This document shows, piece by piece, positions 8,401 through 17,144 of a stretch of 64,000 nucleotides of DNA. The notes below the pieces were generated by a model. That model ran no database searches, was not told the origin of the DNA, and saw only the letters and a list, made by a program, of their open reading frames with translations. Position numbers and translations under genes: made by a program. This DNA is from Segatella paludivivens DSM 17968 = JCM 13650. Its GTDB lineage: Bacteria; Bacteroidota; Bacteroidia; Bacteroidales; Bacteroidaceae. Numbering within the stretch: position 1 is the stretch's first letter; each line of letters begins with the position of its first letter. The stretch lies in NCBI RefSeq assembly GCF_000373185.1, contig NZ_KB890638.1, forward strand, positions 62,001 through 126,000, read 5' to 3'.

Positions 8401-11238
8401 ATGGAAAGAGAAGATAAAAAGATAAATGTATGGGGAGCAAGAGTCCACAATCTTAAGAATGTAGACGTAGAGATTCCCCGCAATTCACTAACTGTCATCA
8501 CTGGTCTTTCGGGTTCAGGCAAGTCTTCGCTTGCTTTCGATACGATATTTGCTGAAGGACAAAGAAGATATATAGAAACGTTCTCGGCTTATGCCCGCAA
8601 TTTTCTTGGCAACATGGAAAGACCTGATGTTGACAAGATTACAGGATTGAGTCCTGTTGTCAGCATAGAACAGAAGACAACAAATAAAAATCCACGTTCT
8701 ACCGTTGGTACTACGACCGAAATTTATGACTACTTAAGACTTCTATATGCACGTGCTGGCACAGCCTACAGTTATGTGACTGGCGAGAAAATGGTCAAGT
8801 ACACAGAAGAAAAGGTAATTGAAATGATTACCGATAACTATTCTGATAAAAGAATTTTCATACTTGCTCCATTAGTAAGAAACCGTAAAGGTCACTATCG
8901 CGAACTGTTTGAAAGTATGCGCAGAAAAGGTTATCTGTATATCAGAATTGATGGGGAGATAAAGGATCTTGTACGTGGAATGAAAACTGATAGATACAAA
9001 AACCACAGCATTGAAGTCGTAATTGACAAGATGAAGGTTGAGGATGTATCGCATGAAAGACTCACCAAGAGTATTCAGACAGCCATGAAACAAGGCGATG
9101 GACTAATCATGATATTGGACAAAGACACAGATGAAGTCAAATACTTTTCTAAAAGACTCATGTGTCCTACTTCTGGTATATCATACAAAGACCCAGCTCC
9201 AAATATATTCTCATTCAATTCTCCAGAAGGAGCATGTCCTCATTGTAAAGGGTTAGGATATGTCAATGAGATAGATCTAAAGAAAGTTATTCCCGACACA
9301 AAATTAAACATTCATGACGGTGCGATCATTCCGCTTGGTAAATACAAAAACCAAATGATATTTTGGCAGATAGATTCTATCTTGCACAAATATGATTGCA
9401 ATATCAAAACTCCTTTTAAAGACATTCCGCAGGAAGCTGTAGATGAAATTTTATATGGTAGTCTTGAAAATGTAAAGATTGACAAAAGCTTAGTACATAC
9501 AACATCTGACTATTTCGTAAATTTTGACGGTATTATAAAATATCTTCAAACTGTTATTGAGAACGATGATTCTACATCTGGCAAGAAATGGGCAGACCAA
9601 TTTCTTGCAACAACAGAATGCCCAGAATGTAAAGGACAAAGATTAAACAAAGAGGCTCTTTCATATAAGATTTGGGATAAGAACATCACAGAAGTTGCCA
9701 GCATGGATATCAATGATCTAAATGACTGGCTTGATAATGTTGAAGAACATCTTGAACCTCAGCAGAAAAGAATAGCAAAAGAAATTGTAAAGGAAATCAA
9801 GACACGCGTGTCATTTTTATTAGAAGTTGGACTTGACTATCTATCACTAAACAGGCAAAGCGCAACTCTGTCTGGAGGTGAAAGCCAAAGAATAAGACTT
9901 GCTACTCAAATAGGTAGCCAGTTAATCAACGTACTTTACATACTCGACGAGCCAAGTATCGGTTTGCACCAACGAGATAACGACCGCCTGATAAAATCTC
10001 TTAAGGAACTCCGTGACCTTGGAAATACTGTCATTGTTGTTGAACATGACGAAGATATGATGCGTGCAGCTGACTGGATTATTGATATAGGACCTGAAGC
10101 CGGAAGAAAAGGTGGTGAAGTCGTATTTCAAGGAACTCCTGAAGAAATGTTGAAGAAACATACCATAACGGCAGACTATCTAAACGGCGAGCGACAGATT
10201 GAAATTCCTAAGATAAGGAGAAAAGGCAATGGAAAGAGCATAAAGATATATGGCGCAAGGGGAAATAATCTTAAAAACGTTGATGTAGAGTTCCCACTTG
10301 GCAAACTTATCGTAGTTTCGGGTGTATCAGGATCAGGCAAGTCAACTCTTGTAAATGAGACTTTGCAGCCTATCCTATCTCATCATTTCTACAGATCTCT
10401 GAAGAAGCCGATGAAATATGATAAAATCAGCGGTATTGATAATATAGACAAAATTGTAAATGTAGATCAAAGCCCTATTGGAAGGACTCCAAGAAGCAAT
10501 CCGGCAACATACACAGGCGTATTCAGTGAAATTAGAAGTTTATTCGTGAACCTTCCTGAAGCTATGATAAGAGGTTATAAACCTGGAAGATTCTCTTTTA
10601 ATGTAAAAGGCGGCAGATGTGAGGCATGTGGAGGAAATGGATACAAGACTATAGAAATGAACTTTCTTCCTGATGTAATGATACCTTGTGAGGTTTGTCA
10701 TGGTAAAAGATATAATAGAGAAACTCTTGAAGTAAGATTCAAAGGAAAATCAATTGCAGATGTCCTTGACATGACTATTAATCAGGCTGTTGATTTCTTT
10801 GAGAACGTACCTAGCATATTGCCTAAAATAAAAACTCTACAAGATGTAGGATTAGGATATATAAAACTAGGTCAAAGTTCCACTACCCTTTCAGGAGGCG
10901 AAAGCCAACGTGTGAAACTTGCCACAGAACTTGCAAAGAAGGATACAGGCAAGACTCTATACATTCTTGACGAACCAACCACAGGACTTCATTTTGAGGA
11001 CATAAGAATACTTATGGATGTACTTCAAAAGCTCACAGACAGAGGAAACACGGTAATCATCATAGAACATAATATGGATGTTATAAAACTTGCAGACTAT
11101 ATTATTGATGTCGGTCCAGAAGGTGGTAGAAACGGAGGAACCATTCTAGCAACAGGAACACCTGAAGATATTATCAAAAGTAACAAAGGGTATACTCCAA
11201 AGTTCCTTAAACAAGTACTTGAAAATAAACATAAATAA
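8401..11238 (+). CDS. uvrA: Excinuclease ABC subunit A
   Basis: Full-length UvrA of 945 residues, the damage-recognition ATPase of nucleotide excision repair. Two ABC modules are complete: Walker [10 protein letters not shown] near residue 35 and GVSGSGKST near residue 645, and two LSGGESQR signatures (about residues 487 and 830), each followed by a Walker B ILDEP. Zinc-binding Cys pairs are present at CPHC and CPEC in the first half and at CEACGG and CEVCHG in the second. It works with UvrB, encoded at 24371, and UvrC, which is not in the window. A bidirectional terminator follows. Confidence 0.98.
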   Translation: MEREDKKINVWGARVHNLKNVDVEIPRNSLTVITGLSGSGKSSLAFDTIFAEGQRRYIETFSAYARNFLGNMERPDVDKITGLSPVVSIEQKTTNKNPRSTVGTTTEIYDYLRLLYARAGTAYSYVTGEKMVKYTEEKVIEMITDNYSDKRIFILAPLVRNRKGHYRELFESMRRKGYLYIRIDGEIKDLVRGMKTDRYKNHSIEVVIDKMKVEDVSHERLTKSIQTAMKQGDGLIMILDKDTDEVKYFSKRLMCPTSGISYKDPAPNIFSFNSPEGACPHCKGLGYVNEIDLKKVIPDTKLNIHDGAIIPLGKYKNQMIFWQIDSILHKYDCNIKTPFKDIPQEAVDEILYGSLENVKIDKSLVHTTSDYFVNFDGIIKYLQTVIENDDSTSGKKWADQFLATTECPECKGQRLNKEALSYKIWDKNITEVASMDINDLNDWLDNVEEHLEPQQKRIAKEIVKEIKTRVSFLLEVGLDYLSLNRQSATLSGGESQRIRLATQIGSQLINVLYILDEPSIGLHQRDNDRLIKSLKELRDLGNTVIVVEHDEDMMRAADWIIDIGPEAGRKGGEVVFQGTPEEMLKKHTITADYLNGERQIEIPKIRRKGNGKSIKIYGARGNNLKNVDVEFPLGKLIVVSGVSGSGKSTLVNETLQPILSHHFYRSLKKPMKYDKISGIDNIDKIVNVDQSPIGRTPRSNPATYTGVFSEIRSLFVNLPEAMIRGYKPGRFSFNVKGGRCEACGGNGYKTIEMNFLPDVMIPCEVCHGKRYNRETLEVRFKGKSIADVLDMTINQAVDFFENVPSILPKIKTLQDVGLGYIKLGQSSTTLSGGESQRVKLATELAKKDTGKTLYILDEPTTGLHFEDIRILMDVLQKLTDRGNTVIIIEHNMDVIKLADYIIDVGPEGGRNGGTILATGTPEDIIKSNKGYTPKFLKQVLENKHK

Positions 11239-11242
11239 AAAC

Positions 11243-11280
11243 AAAAATCCCTGGAATACAAATATATTCTGGGGATTTTT
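11243..11280. terminator. Bidirectional terminator between uvrA and the DUF5606 gene
   Basis: AAAAATCCC at 11243-11251 pairs with GGGGATTTTT at 11271-11280, extended by partly paired AT-rich bases. A run of A on one side and T on the other lets it serve both convergent genes. Confidence 0.8.
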
Positions 11281-11290
11281 ATAATTACTT

Positions 11291-11734
11291 TTATTCTGCT
11301 TCCTTGCGATCATCAACATTGTCACCCTGTGTTGGTGCCATTGTTTCCTCAAAGTTAGTTATACCAGCCTTGATTAGGATATTATACCATTGAATCAACT
11401 TTTTTATATCACTATCGTGAACACGATCTTGATCAAAGTTAGGCAACACTTCTGCGAAATAATCACGAAGTTCCTTACTGCTTGATTTCTTATAATTAAA
11501 AGAAGACTCCTTACCAGCTTCTTTTTTATTCAAATTATCAAGTACCTTCCACAATGGTACATCTTCTGCATCAGTGTACATAGCTATATCACCTAGACTT
11601 GTTACACGATCTGCTGCAAATGCAGGAATACGCTTATGACTTTCGTCTAATGTTTCAACTATAAGATTCATTTTACCACGAGAAACCAGTTTGTAAAGTC
11701 CTGGCTTTCCTGAGATTGAAAGAATTGTTTCCAT
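11291..11734 (-). CDS. DUF5606 family protein
   Basis: Protein of 147 residues. The N-terminus (METILSISGKPGLYKLVSRG) and following beta-rich segment match the DUF5606 family, small cytoplasmic proteins conserved in Bacteroidota with no known function. The conserved part reaches about residue 120; the tail is Glu/Asp rich. It is the last gene of the nusB-yajC-ybbR-coaE run, 26 bp after coaE, and faces uvrA across a shared terminator. No catalytic motif is evident. Confidence 0.82.
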   Translation of the reverse strand: METILSISGKPGLYKLVSRGKMNLIVETLDESHKRIPAFAADRVTSLGDIAMYTDAEDVPLWKVLDNLNKKEAGKESSFNYKKSSSKELRDYFAEVLPNFDQDRVHDSDIKKLIQWYNILIKAGITNFEETMAPTQGDNVDDRKEAE

Positions 11735-11760
11735 TTTGTTTAATGATTTATTGTTATAAA

Positions 11761-12333
11761 TTATTTAATTATTGATAATACTCTATCTAATTGTTCTTCA
11801 ATATCTGCTACACCATCATTGATGATTTCAAAATCAGACATACTTAAAACTTCATCCTGCGTCAACTGTTTGCTTATCCATTCTAAAGCTTTATCACGTG
11901 AAATATTATCACGCTGCATTATTCTTGAGATACGAACTTCATTCGGAGCTGTTACACAAATGATTTTATCAAAGGATATTTTCTTGTTGAATCCACTGTC
12001 AAAAAGAATCGCACTCTCCAACCAGTTATATCCACTGCATATAAAATCTTCAGCAACAGCGGGATGTATGATATCATTTACAGCAATTCTATTAGCATCG
12101 CTTTCCAATAGGAATTGAGCTAAAGCCTGCTTATTAAAGATACCATTTACATAAACATCCTTACCTAAAAGTATATTTAATTTAGCTTGAAGACTCTTAT
12201 TTTGAGCAATAAGCCTTTTAGCCGCAGCGTCACAATCATATACATGTATGCCACGAATTTTCAAAAGAGAACAAACATAACTCTTTCCAACACCTATGCC
12301 ACCAGTTATGGCTATCTTACGATTATCTGTCAC
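11761..12333 (-). CDS. coaE: Dephospho-CoA kinase
   Basis: Protein of 190 residues, about the usual length. It catalyses the last step of coenzyme A synthesis, ATP-dependent phosphorylation of the 3'-hydroxyl of dephospho-CoA. The P-loop GGIGVGKS is at residues 11-18, followed by YDCDAAAKRL, the conserved Asp-containing substrate-binding stretch, then IIHPAV and the lid-region RIMQRDN. It lies 13 bp downstream of the YbbR gene and is co-oriented with it, the normal Bacteroidota order. Confidence 0.95.
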   Translation of the reverse strand: MTDNRKIAITGGIGVGKSYVCSLLKIRGIHVYDCDAAAKRLIAQNKSLQAKLNILLGKDVYVNGIFNKQALAQFLLESDANRIAVNDIIHPAVAEDFICSGYNWLESAILFDSGFNKKISFDKIICVTAPNEVRISRIMQRDNISRDKALEWISKQLTQDEVLSMSDFEIINDGVADIEEQLDRVLSIIK

Positions 12334-12346
12334 TATATTGAAACTT

Positions 12347-13327
12347 CTATTGTTGTTCTATAAGATAATCAACTTGTTTCATCTCCAATCGAGCCATCGT
12401 AACATCAGGCGAGTGCTGTCGCAATCTTAGAATACACTTGTCTGAAGGATGAGCCAAAATATCATTATAATCCACGACAACCAGAAATTGATCCGGTTTT
12501 ACTTTTCTAAACATGCTTGATCCAACAGTAAACTTTACGTTAATCTTTGAAGGGAATGTACGTAATACTTTGCCTTCAGGCATATTCACGGCAACGATAG
12601 GCACCTCAACACTTTCTTCAGTTAAGATATCAACATAAAATCCAATCTTAACAATAGAAGGAACTATTTTGACACCATTAATTGGACGAAGTGGAACCCG
12701 TCGCATAACAGTATCCTCAACATTATTTAAATATAATGCATCGGTATATACATACTTAACACTGTCTAACAATGCCTTATTGGCATAAATCGTAACAGTT
12801 GAAGGCCAGAACTTTATGCGAGAGATATAATAACTTTTACCAGGATTTACATTACCAGAAAGACGAATTGGTACTCGCTTTGATTGGCCATAATTAAAGA
12901 AGAATGACAATGAATGAGGCTTAATAGAAGTTATCTTTGAAGATCCATAAAGCCTTTGCAAGATCATTTTCTGAATATCAGATAAAGGAACATCGCCTTT
13001 ACCAGTATCACTATCTGCATACGAATTGAAATCTACCGAAATAGGTGTAATCCTATCAGTATATAAATATGTAACAAGAGTAAATCCCTTATCCCTGACT
13101 GTTACATATACAGTATCTGTACAAGGTTGAGTAACAACAACATTGTTTGGCACATTATAAAGTCGTACAGGTATTGCTAGTTCTTCCTCGTAAGTTTCAT
13201 TCAATGCCATTAGAAGCCAGAAAGTTCCACTCAGACCGAGAAAAAACAAAAAAATCAGAAACTCCCTATTCATTGAAGAAAAAAGGAAGCTTCTGACAAA
13301 TTTATATATTTTTACTATATTATGCAT
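12347..13327 (-). CDS. YbbR-like (CdaR-type) membrane-anchored protein
   Basis: Protein of 326 residues from the ATG at 13327; this start overlaps the end of yajC by 8 bp. A start at 13360 would add eleven residues inside yajC and is less likely. One transmembrane segment (FLIFLFFLGLSGTFWLLMAL) is followed by repeated YbbR beta domains exposed outside the membrane. In Firmicutes YbbR/CdaR proteins regulate diadenylate cyclase; in Bacteroidota the role is not established, and no cyclase gene is nearby. Position between yajC and coaE is conserved. Confidence 0.85.
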   Translation of the reverse strand: MHNIVKIYKFVRSFLFSSMNREFLIFLFFLGLSGTFWLLMALNETYEEELAIPVRLYNVPNNVVVTQPCTDTVYVTVRDKGFTLVTYLYTDRITPISVDFNSYADSDTGKGDVPLSDIQKMILQRLYGSSKITSIKPHSLSFFFNYGQSKRVPIRLSGNVNPGKSYYISRIKFWPSTVTIYANKALLDSVKYVYTDALYLNNVEDTVMRRVPLRPINGVKIVPSIVKIGFYVDILTEESVEVPIVAVNMPEGKVLRTFPSKINVKFTVGSSMFRKVKPDQFLVVVDYNDILAHPSDKCILRLRQHSPDVTMARLEMKQVDYLIEQQ

Positions 13328-13637
13328 TATGCATCTGAGATGATGCGTTAGCGAATACATAACTTCTGTTCACTGTAATAACAACACCTTTTGCTATTTC
13401 TACGTCAACAGATTCATCTTCCATGTTAATACGCTTAACAGTACCATATATACCACCACCAGTGATAACCTTAGATCCCTCTTGAAGAGAATTCTGGAAC
13501 TTACGTATTTCTTTTTGTTTCTTCTGCTGAGGACGAACCATGAACAACCAGAAGATAACAAGGATAGCAACCATCATGACAATCATGCCCATGCCACCAC
13601 CCTGTGCTGCCTGAGCAGCCAATAGCATTGTATTCAT
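13320..13637 (-). CDS. yajC: Preprotein translocase accessory subunit YajC
   Basis: Protein of 105 residues from the ATG at 13637, preceded by an AAAGAG-like ribosome binding site. One membrane helix (MIVMMVAILVIFWLFMVRP) is followed by the family hallmark RPQQKKQKE and a small beta domain with GSKVITGGGIYGTV. YajC joins SecDF and the Sec translocon in the inner membrane. The gene is placed between nusB and the YbbR gene, a common Bacteroidota arrangement. Confidence 0.95.
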   Translation of the reverse strand: MNTMLLAAQAAQGGGMGMIVMMVAILVIFWLFMVRPQQKKQKEIRKFQNSLQEGSKVITGGGIYGTVKRINMEDESVDVEIAKGVVITVNRSYVFANASSQMHNA

Positions 13638-13661
13638 AAACAAACTCTTTTAGTTAATATA

Positions 13662-14606
13662 TTATTTACTTTCTTTATTTCTTAATGTTTTCATCATCAT
13701 GCCATTATCTACGAAGAAATGGGCTATTGAATCCAACATACCGTTTATATATCCACCACTACGTGATGTACTATACAATTTAGCCAAATCCACATATTCA
13801 TTTATTGTTACGCTTGCTGGAATATTAGGGAAAGTAAGCATTTCAGCAATGGCAATCTGCATTATGACAACATCCATATATGCAAGTCTACTAAAATCCC
13901 AGTTACGGCTAGCATCACTCAAATAATGTTGATATTGGTCAGCATTAAGAATTGTAGCACGGAACAGCTTACGTGCAAAGTCCTTATCTTCCTCATCATC
14001 ATATTCAGGAAGGAGTTCCTGTTTATTCTTGTTATCAGTCTCAAAACGCTTTATTGTCTTCAACACGAAAGTATCAACAACTTCCTTGTCATCATTCCAA
14101 TATAAACTCTTTTCCTCTAATAATGAATCCAAATCTGGATTATTCAGTATAAACAATTTATATAGTTTACGCCATAATTCTCTGTCTGTCTCATAATCAG
14201 ATTCTGCAGTTTTCATATATTCAATATAATCTTCACTGCTTTCTATCTGATTGCATAATTTACGTACAAATTCAAGATCATCTGCCCAAGTCAACTTCTG
14301 ACTTTCAACAAATTCATTCAACATTTTGTTTTCTTCCAGTTGTACTGCGAATTTGTTATATACAAACTTTTGAGACGGTACCTCTGTACCTTCTCGCTGA
14401 GCACGTTGAGTAGCAATTTCTATCCTATGACGCTCCTCTCTAGTAATATCAACTATCAGCAAAAGCAGATAATTATATAAATCATAAGCCTTTGAAAGAC
14501 TGAAAAAGAGTTCTTTCTCTGCCGTATCAATATTCTTATTACCATTTTGATAGTATGCGTAGGTTAACTGAACTACCTTAATTCTTATAAGTTCGCGATT
14601 GATCAT
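13662..14606 (-). CDS. nusB: Transcription antitermination factor NusB (long form)
   Basis: Protein of 314 residues from the ATG at 14606 (MINRELIRIKVVQLTYAYYQ). This is the long NusB of Bacteroidetes: an N-terminal and middle helical extension, then the canonical RNA-binding NusB fold in the last 140 residues (KDFARKLFRATI, MDVVIMQIAIAEMLTFPNIPASVTINEYVDLAK). It binds boxA RNA with S10/NusE in rRNA antitermination. An upstream in-frame codon at 14636 is not needed. First gene of a five-gene minus-strand group; a TAnnTTTG-type -7 element is at 14653-14660, divergent from the rplY promoter. Confidence 0.95.
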   Translation of the reverse strand: MINRELIRIKVVQLTYAYYQNGNKNIDTAEKELFFSLSKAYDLYNYLLLLIVDITREERHRIEIATQRAQREGTEVPSQKFVYNKFAVQLEENKMLNEFVESQKLTWADDLEFVRKLCNQIESSEDYIEYMKTAESDYETDRELWRKLYKLFILNNPDLDSLLEEKSLYWNDDKEVVDTFVLKTIKRFETDNKNKQELLPEYDDEEDKDFARKLFRATILNADQYQHYLSDASRNWDFSRLAYMDVVIMQIAIAEMLTFPNIPASVTINEYVDLAKLYSTSRSGGYINGMLDSIAHFFVDNGMMMKTLRNKESK

Positions 14607-14721
14607 TCTCTTAATTTGTTGTTTTCCTATATACAATAATATTTTTTATGCTGCAAAAATATAGCTTTTCAACTGAATATGCAAGAAAAAGCAAGGTTAT
14701 TTCGATAAAAACAGAAATTAA

Positions 14722-14753
14722 TTTGGACGATAAACAAAAAAGGCGTAACTTTG
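14722..14753 (+). promoter_or_regulatory. Promoter of rplY
   Basis: TTTG at 14722-14725, 20 bp gap, TAACTTTG at 14746-14753: a full Bacteroidota primary sigma promoter. Transcription would start near 14759 and give a leader of about 70 nt with a short GC-rich hairpin at 14766-14780. Confidence 0.85.
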
Positions 14754-14828
14754 CAGCGCTTTTTCCGGGAGATATTCCCGTGGTGATGGCGAATTAATAA
14801 ACAATATTTAATTTAGAGTAACACAATT

Positions 14829-15440
14829 ATGAAAGAGATTAGTGTGACAGGTCAGAAGCGTGCAGACCTTGGTAAGAAAGCTTCTAAAGAAATTCGTAAG
14901 CAGGGAATGATTCCTTGTAATATTTATGGTGAGAAGAAAGACGCTAACGGTGTTCCTGAGGCTTTAGCTTTCGCAGCTCCACTTAGTGAACTTCGTAAAA
15001 TTATTTACACTCCTCACATCTACGTTGTTGATATTAACATCGATGGTGAGCACCACACAGCAATCCTTAAGGAAATTCAGTTCCATCCAGTAACAGATGC
15101 TCCTCTTCACGTAGACTTCTTCGAGGTTAACGATCAAAAACCTATCACAATGGGTGTTCCTGTTAAGCTTGTTGGTCTTGCACAGGGTGTTCGTGATGGT
15201 GGTCGTATGAACCTTACTGTACGTAAAATTAACATCACAGCTCCTTATCAGCAGATTCCAGAGCATCTTGATGTAGATGTAACAGCATTGAAGATTGGTA
15301 AGAGCATCAAGGTTGGTGAACTTTCATACGAAGGTCTTGAGATTGCTACAAGTAAGAGCGTAATCGTATGTTCTATCAAGATGACACGTCAGGCACAGCA
15401 GGCAAGCACTGATGAAGATGCTGCAGCCGCTGCTGAATAA
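14829..15440 (+). CDS. rplY: 50S ribosomal protein L25 (Ctc/TL5 form)
   Basis: Protein of 203 residues, the long Ctc form: an L25 domain in the first 95 residues that binds 5S rRNA, then a TL5 C-terminal domain and an Ala/Glu/Asp-rich tail. Motifs include GKKASKEIRKQGMIPCNIYG at the start and FHPVTDAPLHVDFFEV at the domain border. A good promoter and a structured leader precede it, and pth follows after 6 bp, the common pairing of these two translation genes. Codon choice looks like that of a highly expressed gene. Confidence 0.96.
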   Translation: MKEISVTGQKRADLGKKASKEIRKQGMIPCNIYGEKKDANGVPEALAFAAPLSELRKIIYTPHIYVVDINIDGEHHTAILKEIQFHPVTDAPLHVDFFEVNDQKPITMGVPVKLVGLAQGVRDGGRMNLTVRKINITAPYQQIPEHLDVDVTALKIGKSIKVGELSYEGLEIATSKSVIVCSIKMTRQAQQASTDEDAAAAAE

Positions 15441-15446
15441 TCAAGT

Positions 15447-16019
15447 ATGGACAAATATTTAATTTGTGGTTTGGGCAACCCTGGTGATGAATATCAGGGT
15501 ACTCGACACAATACAGGATTTATGATATTGGACGCTTTTGCAAAAGCGTCCAATATTTGTTTTGAAGACAAGCGCTACGGTTTTGTGGCTGAAACATGTA
15601 TAAAAGGTCGAAAGATTATATTACTAAAGCCAACTACATTTATGAACCTTAGTGGAAATGCTGTGAGATATTGGCTTAACAAAGAGAATATCGATCAAAG
15701 CAGACTCCTTGTCATAAGTGATGATGTTGCATTACCGTTAGGTGCTTTCAGATTAAAGAGCAGCGGAAGCAATGGTGGACACAACGGACTTGGAAATATC
15801 CAGCAGCTTATTGGTCAGAACTATGCCCGATTAAGAATGGGCATTGGTAATGAATATCCAAAAGGCGGACAGATAGACTGGGTTCTTGGGCACTATAGTG
15901 AAGATGACATGAAAGTGTTGCAGCCAAGCATTGATAACGCATGCGAGATAATAAAGAGTTTTGCACTTGCTGGTATTGACATCACAATGAATCAGTTTAA
16001 CAAACTAGGAAAGAAATAA
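15447..16019 (+). CDS. pth: Peptidyl-tRNA hydrolase
   Basis: Protein of 190 residues, standard length. It frees tRNA from peptidyl-tRNA that drops off ribosomes. Conserved motifs are all present: [18 protein letters not shown] with the catalytic His at residue 21, FMNLSGNAV, and [20 protein letters not shown] followed by GHNGL. It begins 6 bp after rplY and is followed 4 bp later by the S4 protein gene, so a translation-related operon is likely. Confidence 0.97.
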   Translation: MDKYLICGLGNPGDEYQGTRHNTGFMILDAFAKASNICFEDKRYGFVAETCIKGRKIILLKPTTFMNLSGNAVRYWLNKENIDQSRLLVISDDVALPLGAFRLKSSGSNGGHNGLGNIQQLIGQNYARLRMGIGNEYPKGGQIDWVLGHYSEDDMKVLQPSIDNACEIIKSFALAGIDITMNQFNKLGKK

Positions 16020-16023
16020 TTTT

Positions 16024-16437
16024 ATGGCAGAAGTAGCAAGAATAGATAAATGGCTTTGGGCAACGAGAGTTTTCAAAACGCGTTCTCTTGCTGCCGATGC
16101 ATGTAAAAATGGACGTGTGACTATCAATGGCATAAATGTCAAACCTAGTCACACTATAAAAGTTGGGGAAACTGTAAGTGTAAAAAAGTCGCCAATAACT
16201 TATTCCTTTAAGGTATTGAAATGCATAGAACAGCGCGTCGGGGCAAAACTACTACCTGATATATATAAAAATGTTACAGATGCAAAACAATACGAATTAT
16301 TGGAAATGAGCAGAATAAGCGGTTTCATTGACAGATCAAGAGGTACAGGCAGACCAACTAAGAAAGACCGTAGAGCATTAGACTCTTTTGCAGACCCTGT
16401 TATGTTCGGATTTGAAGATGAAGACGATGATGATTAA
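16024..16437 (+). CDS. S4-domain RNA-binding protein (Hsp15/HslR type)
   Basis: Protein of 137 residues. The S4 domain fills the first 60 residues (RIDKWLWATRVFKTRSLAADACKNGRV, described here as RIDKWLWATRVFK followed by the ACKNGRVTING loop). The middle part resembles Hsp15 (HslR), which binds 50S subunits carrying stalled nascent chains. The tail is strongly acidic (DEDDDD). Placed directly after pth, consistent with a role in rescue of stalled 50S-peptidyl-tRNA. Function is inferred from family and context. Confidence 0.88.
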   Translation: MAEVARIDKWLWATRVFKTRSLAADACKNGRVTINGINVKPSHTIKVGETVSVKKSPITYSFKVLKCIEQRVGAKLLPDIYKNVTDAKQYELLEMSRISGFIDRSRGTGRPTKKDRRALDSFADPVMFGFEDEDDDD

Positions 16438-16475
16438 ACGACTTTGCGAACTGCATTTATTAGCATAATAACGAA

Positions 16476-17045
16476 ATGAAACATTTAGCAATCTTCGCCT
16501 CAGGCAATGGAACAAACTGCGAAAATATCATTAATTATTTCGCAGATTCTGATATTGCCGACATAAAGCTTGTTCTTTCCAACAAGTCTACTGCACCTGT
16601 CGTTGAAAATTCACAAAGACTAGGCATCAATACCGTTGTAGTTCCTAAAAAAGATTTTAACGATGAAAACATTCTTATGCCTATTCTAAAGGAAAACGAC
16701 ATTGATTTTATTATTCTTTCAGGTTTCCTTCTTTTCATCCCAGATTTTCTTATTAATCATTTCAATAAGCGAATAATCAATATTCACCCAGCCCTATTAC
16801 CGAAATTCGGAGGTCCGGGAATGTATGGTATTCATGTGCACGCAGCAGTCAAAACTGCCAAAGAGAAAGAAACAGGAATGACGGTACATTGGGTAACTAA
16901 AGAAATCGACGGTGGCGAAATAATATTTCAGCATTCTACACCAATAACAGAAAAAGACACGGTAGCGGATATAGCCGAAAAAGAACATAAACTTGAAATT
17001 GAGTATTTTCCAAGAGACATTGAAAAAATACTCTCCATCTGCTAA
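16476..17045 (+). CDS. purN: Phosphoribosylglycinamide formyltransferase
   Basis: Protein of 189 residues. It transfers the formyl group from 10-formyl-THF to GAR in purine synthesis. FASGNGTNCENI near the start is the phosphate-binding loop. The catalytic Asn and His lie in INIHPALLPKFGG (about residues 105-117), and the Asp in EIDGGEII (about residue 143). The sequence is of the Bacteroidota type, slightly shorter than the E. coli enzyme. It is 38 bp after the S4 gene; a strong palindrome lies 21 bp past the stop. Confidence 0.95.
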   Translation: MKHLAIFASGNGTNCENIINYFADSDIADIKLVLSNKSTAPVVENSQRLGINTVVVPKKDFNDENILMPILKENDIDFIILSGFLLFIPDFLINHFNKRIINIHPALLPKFGGPGMYGIHVHAAVKTAKEKETGMTVHWVTKEIDGGEIIFQHSTPITEKDTVADIAEKEHKLEIEYFPRDIEKILSIC

Positions 17046-17066
17046 ATTATGAAAAAAAGAAAACTT

Positions 17067-17088
17067 TTTGCAAACTAGAGTTTGCAAA
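17067..17088. repeat. Perfect 10 bp arm palindrome before the AAA ATPase gene
   Basis: TTTGCAAACT (17067-17076) and its exact complement AGTTTGCAAA (17079-17088), with a 2 bp centre. The right arm contains the -33 element of the downstream promoter, so this fits an operator. It could also contribute to purN termination, but no T tract follows. Confidence 0.75.
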
Positions 17089-17111
17089 TATGGAAATAAG
17101 TATTATCTTTG
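17081..17111 (+). promoter_or_regulatory. Promoter of the AAA ATPase gene
   Basis: TTTG at 17081-17084, 19 bp gap, TATCTTTG at 17104-17111, 33 bp before the start codon. The -33 element is inside the palindrome described at 17067-17088. Confidence 0.8.
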
Positions 17112-17144
17112 CATTGGATTAAATAAAACAAACTTATTAAATAT

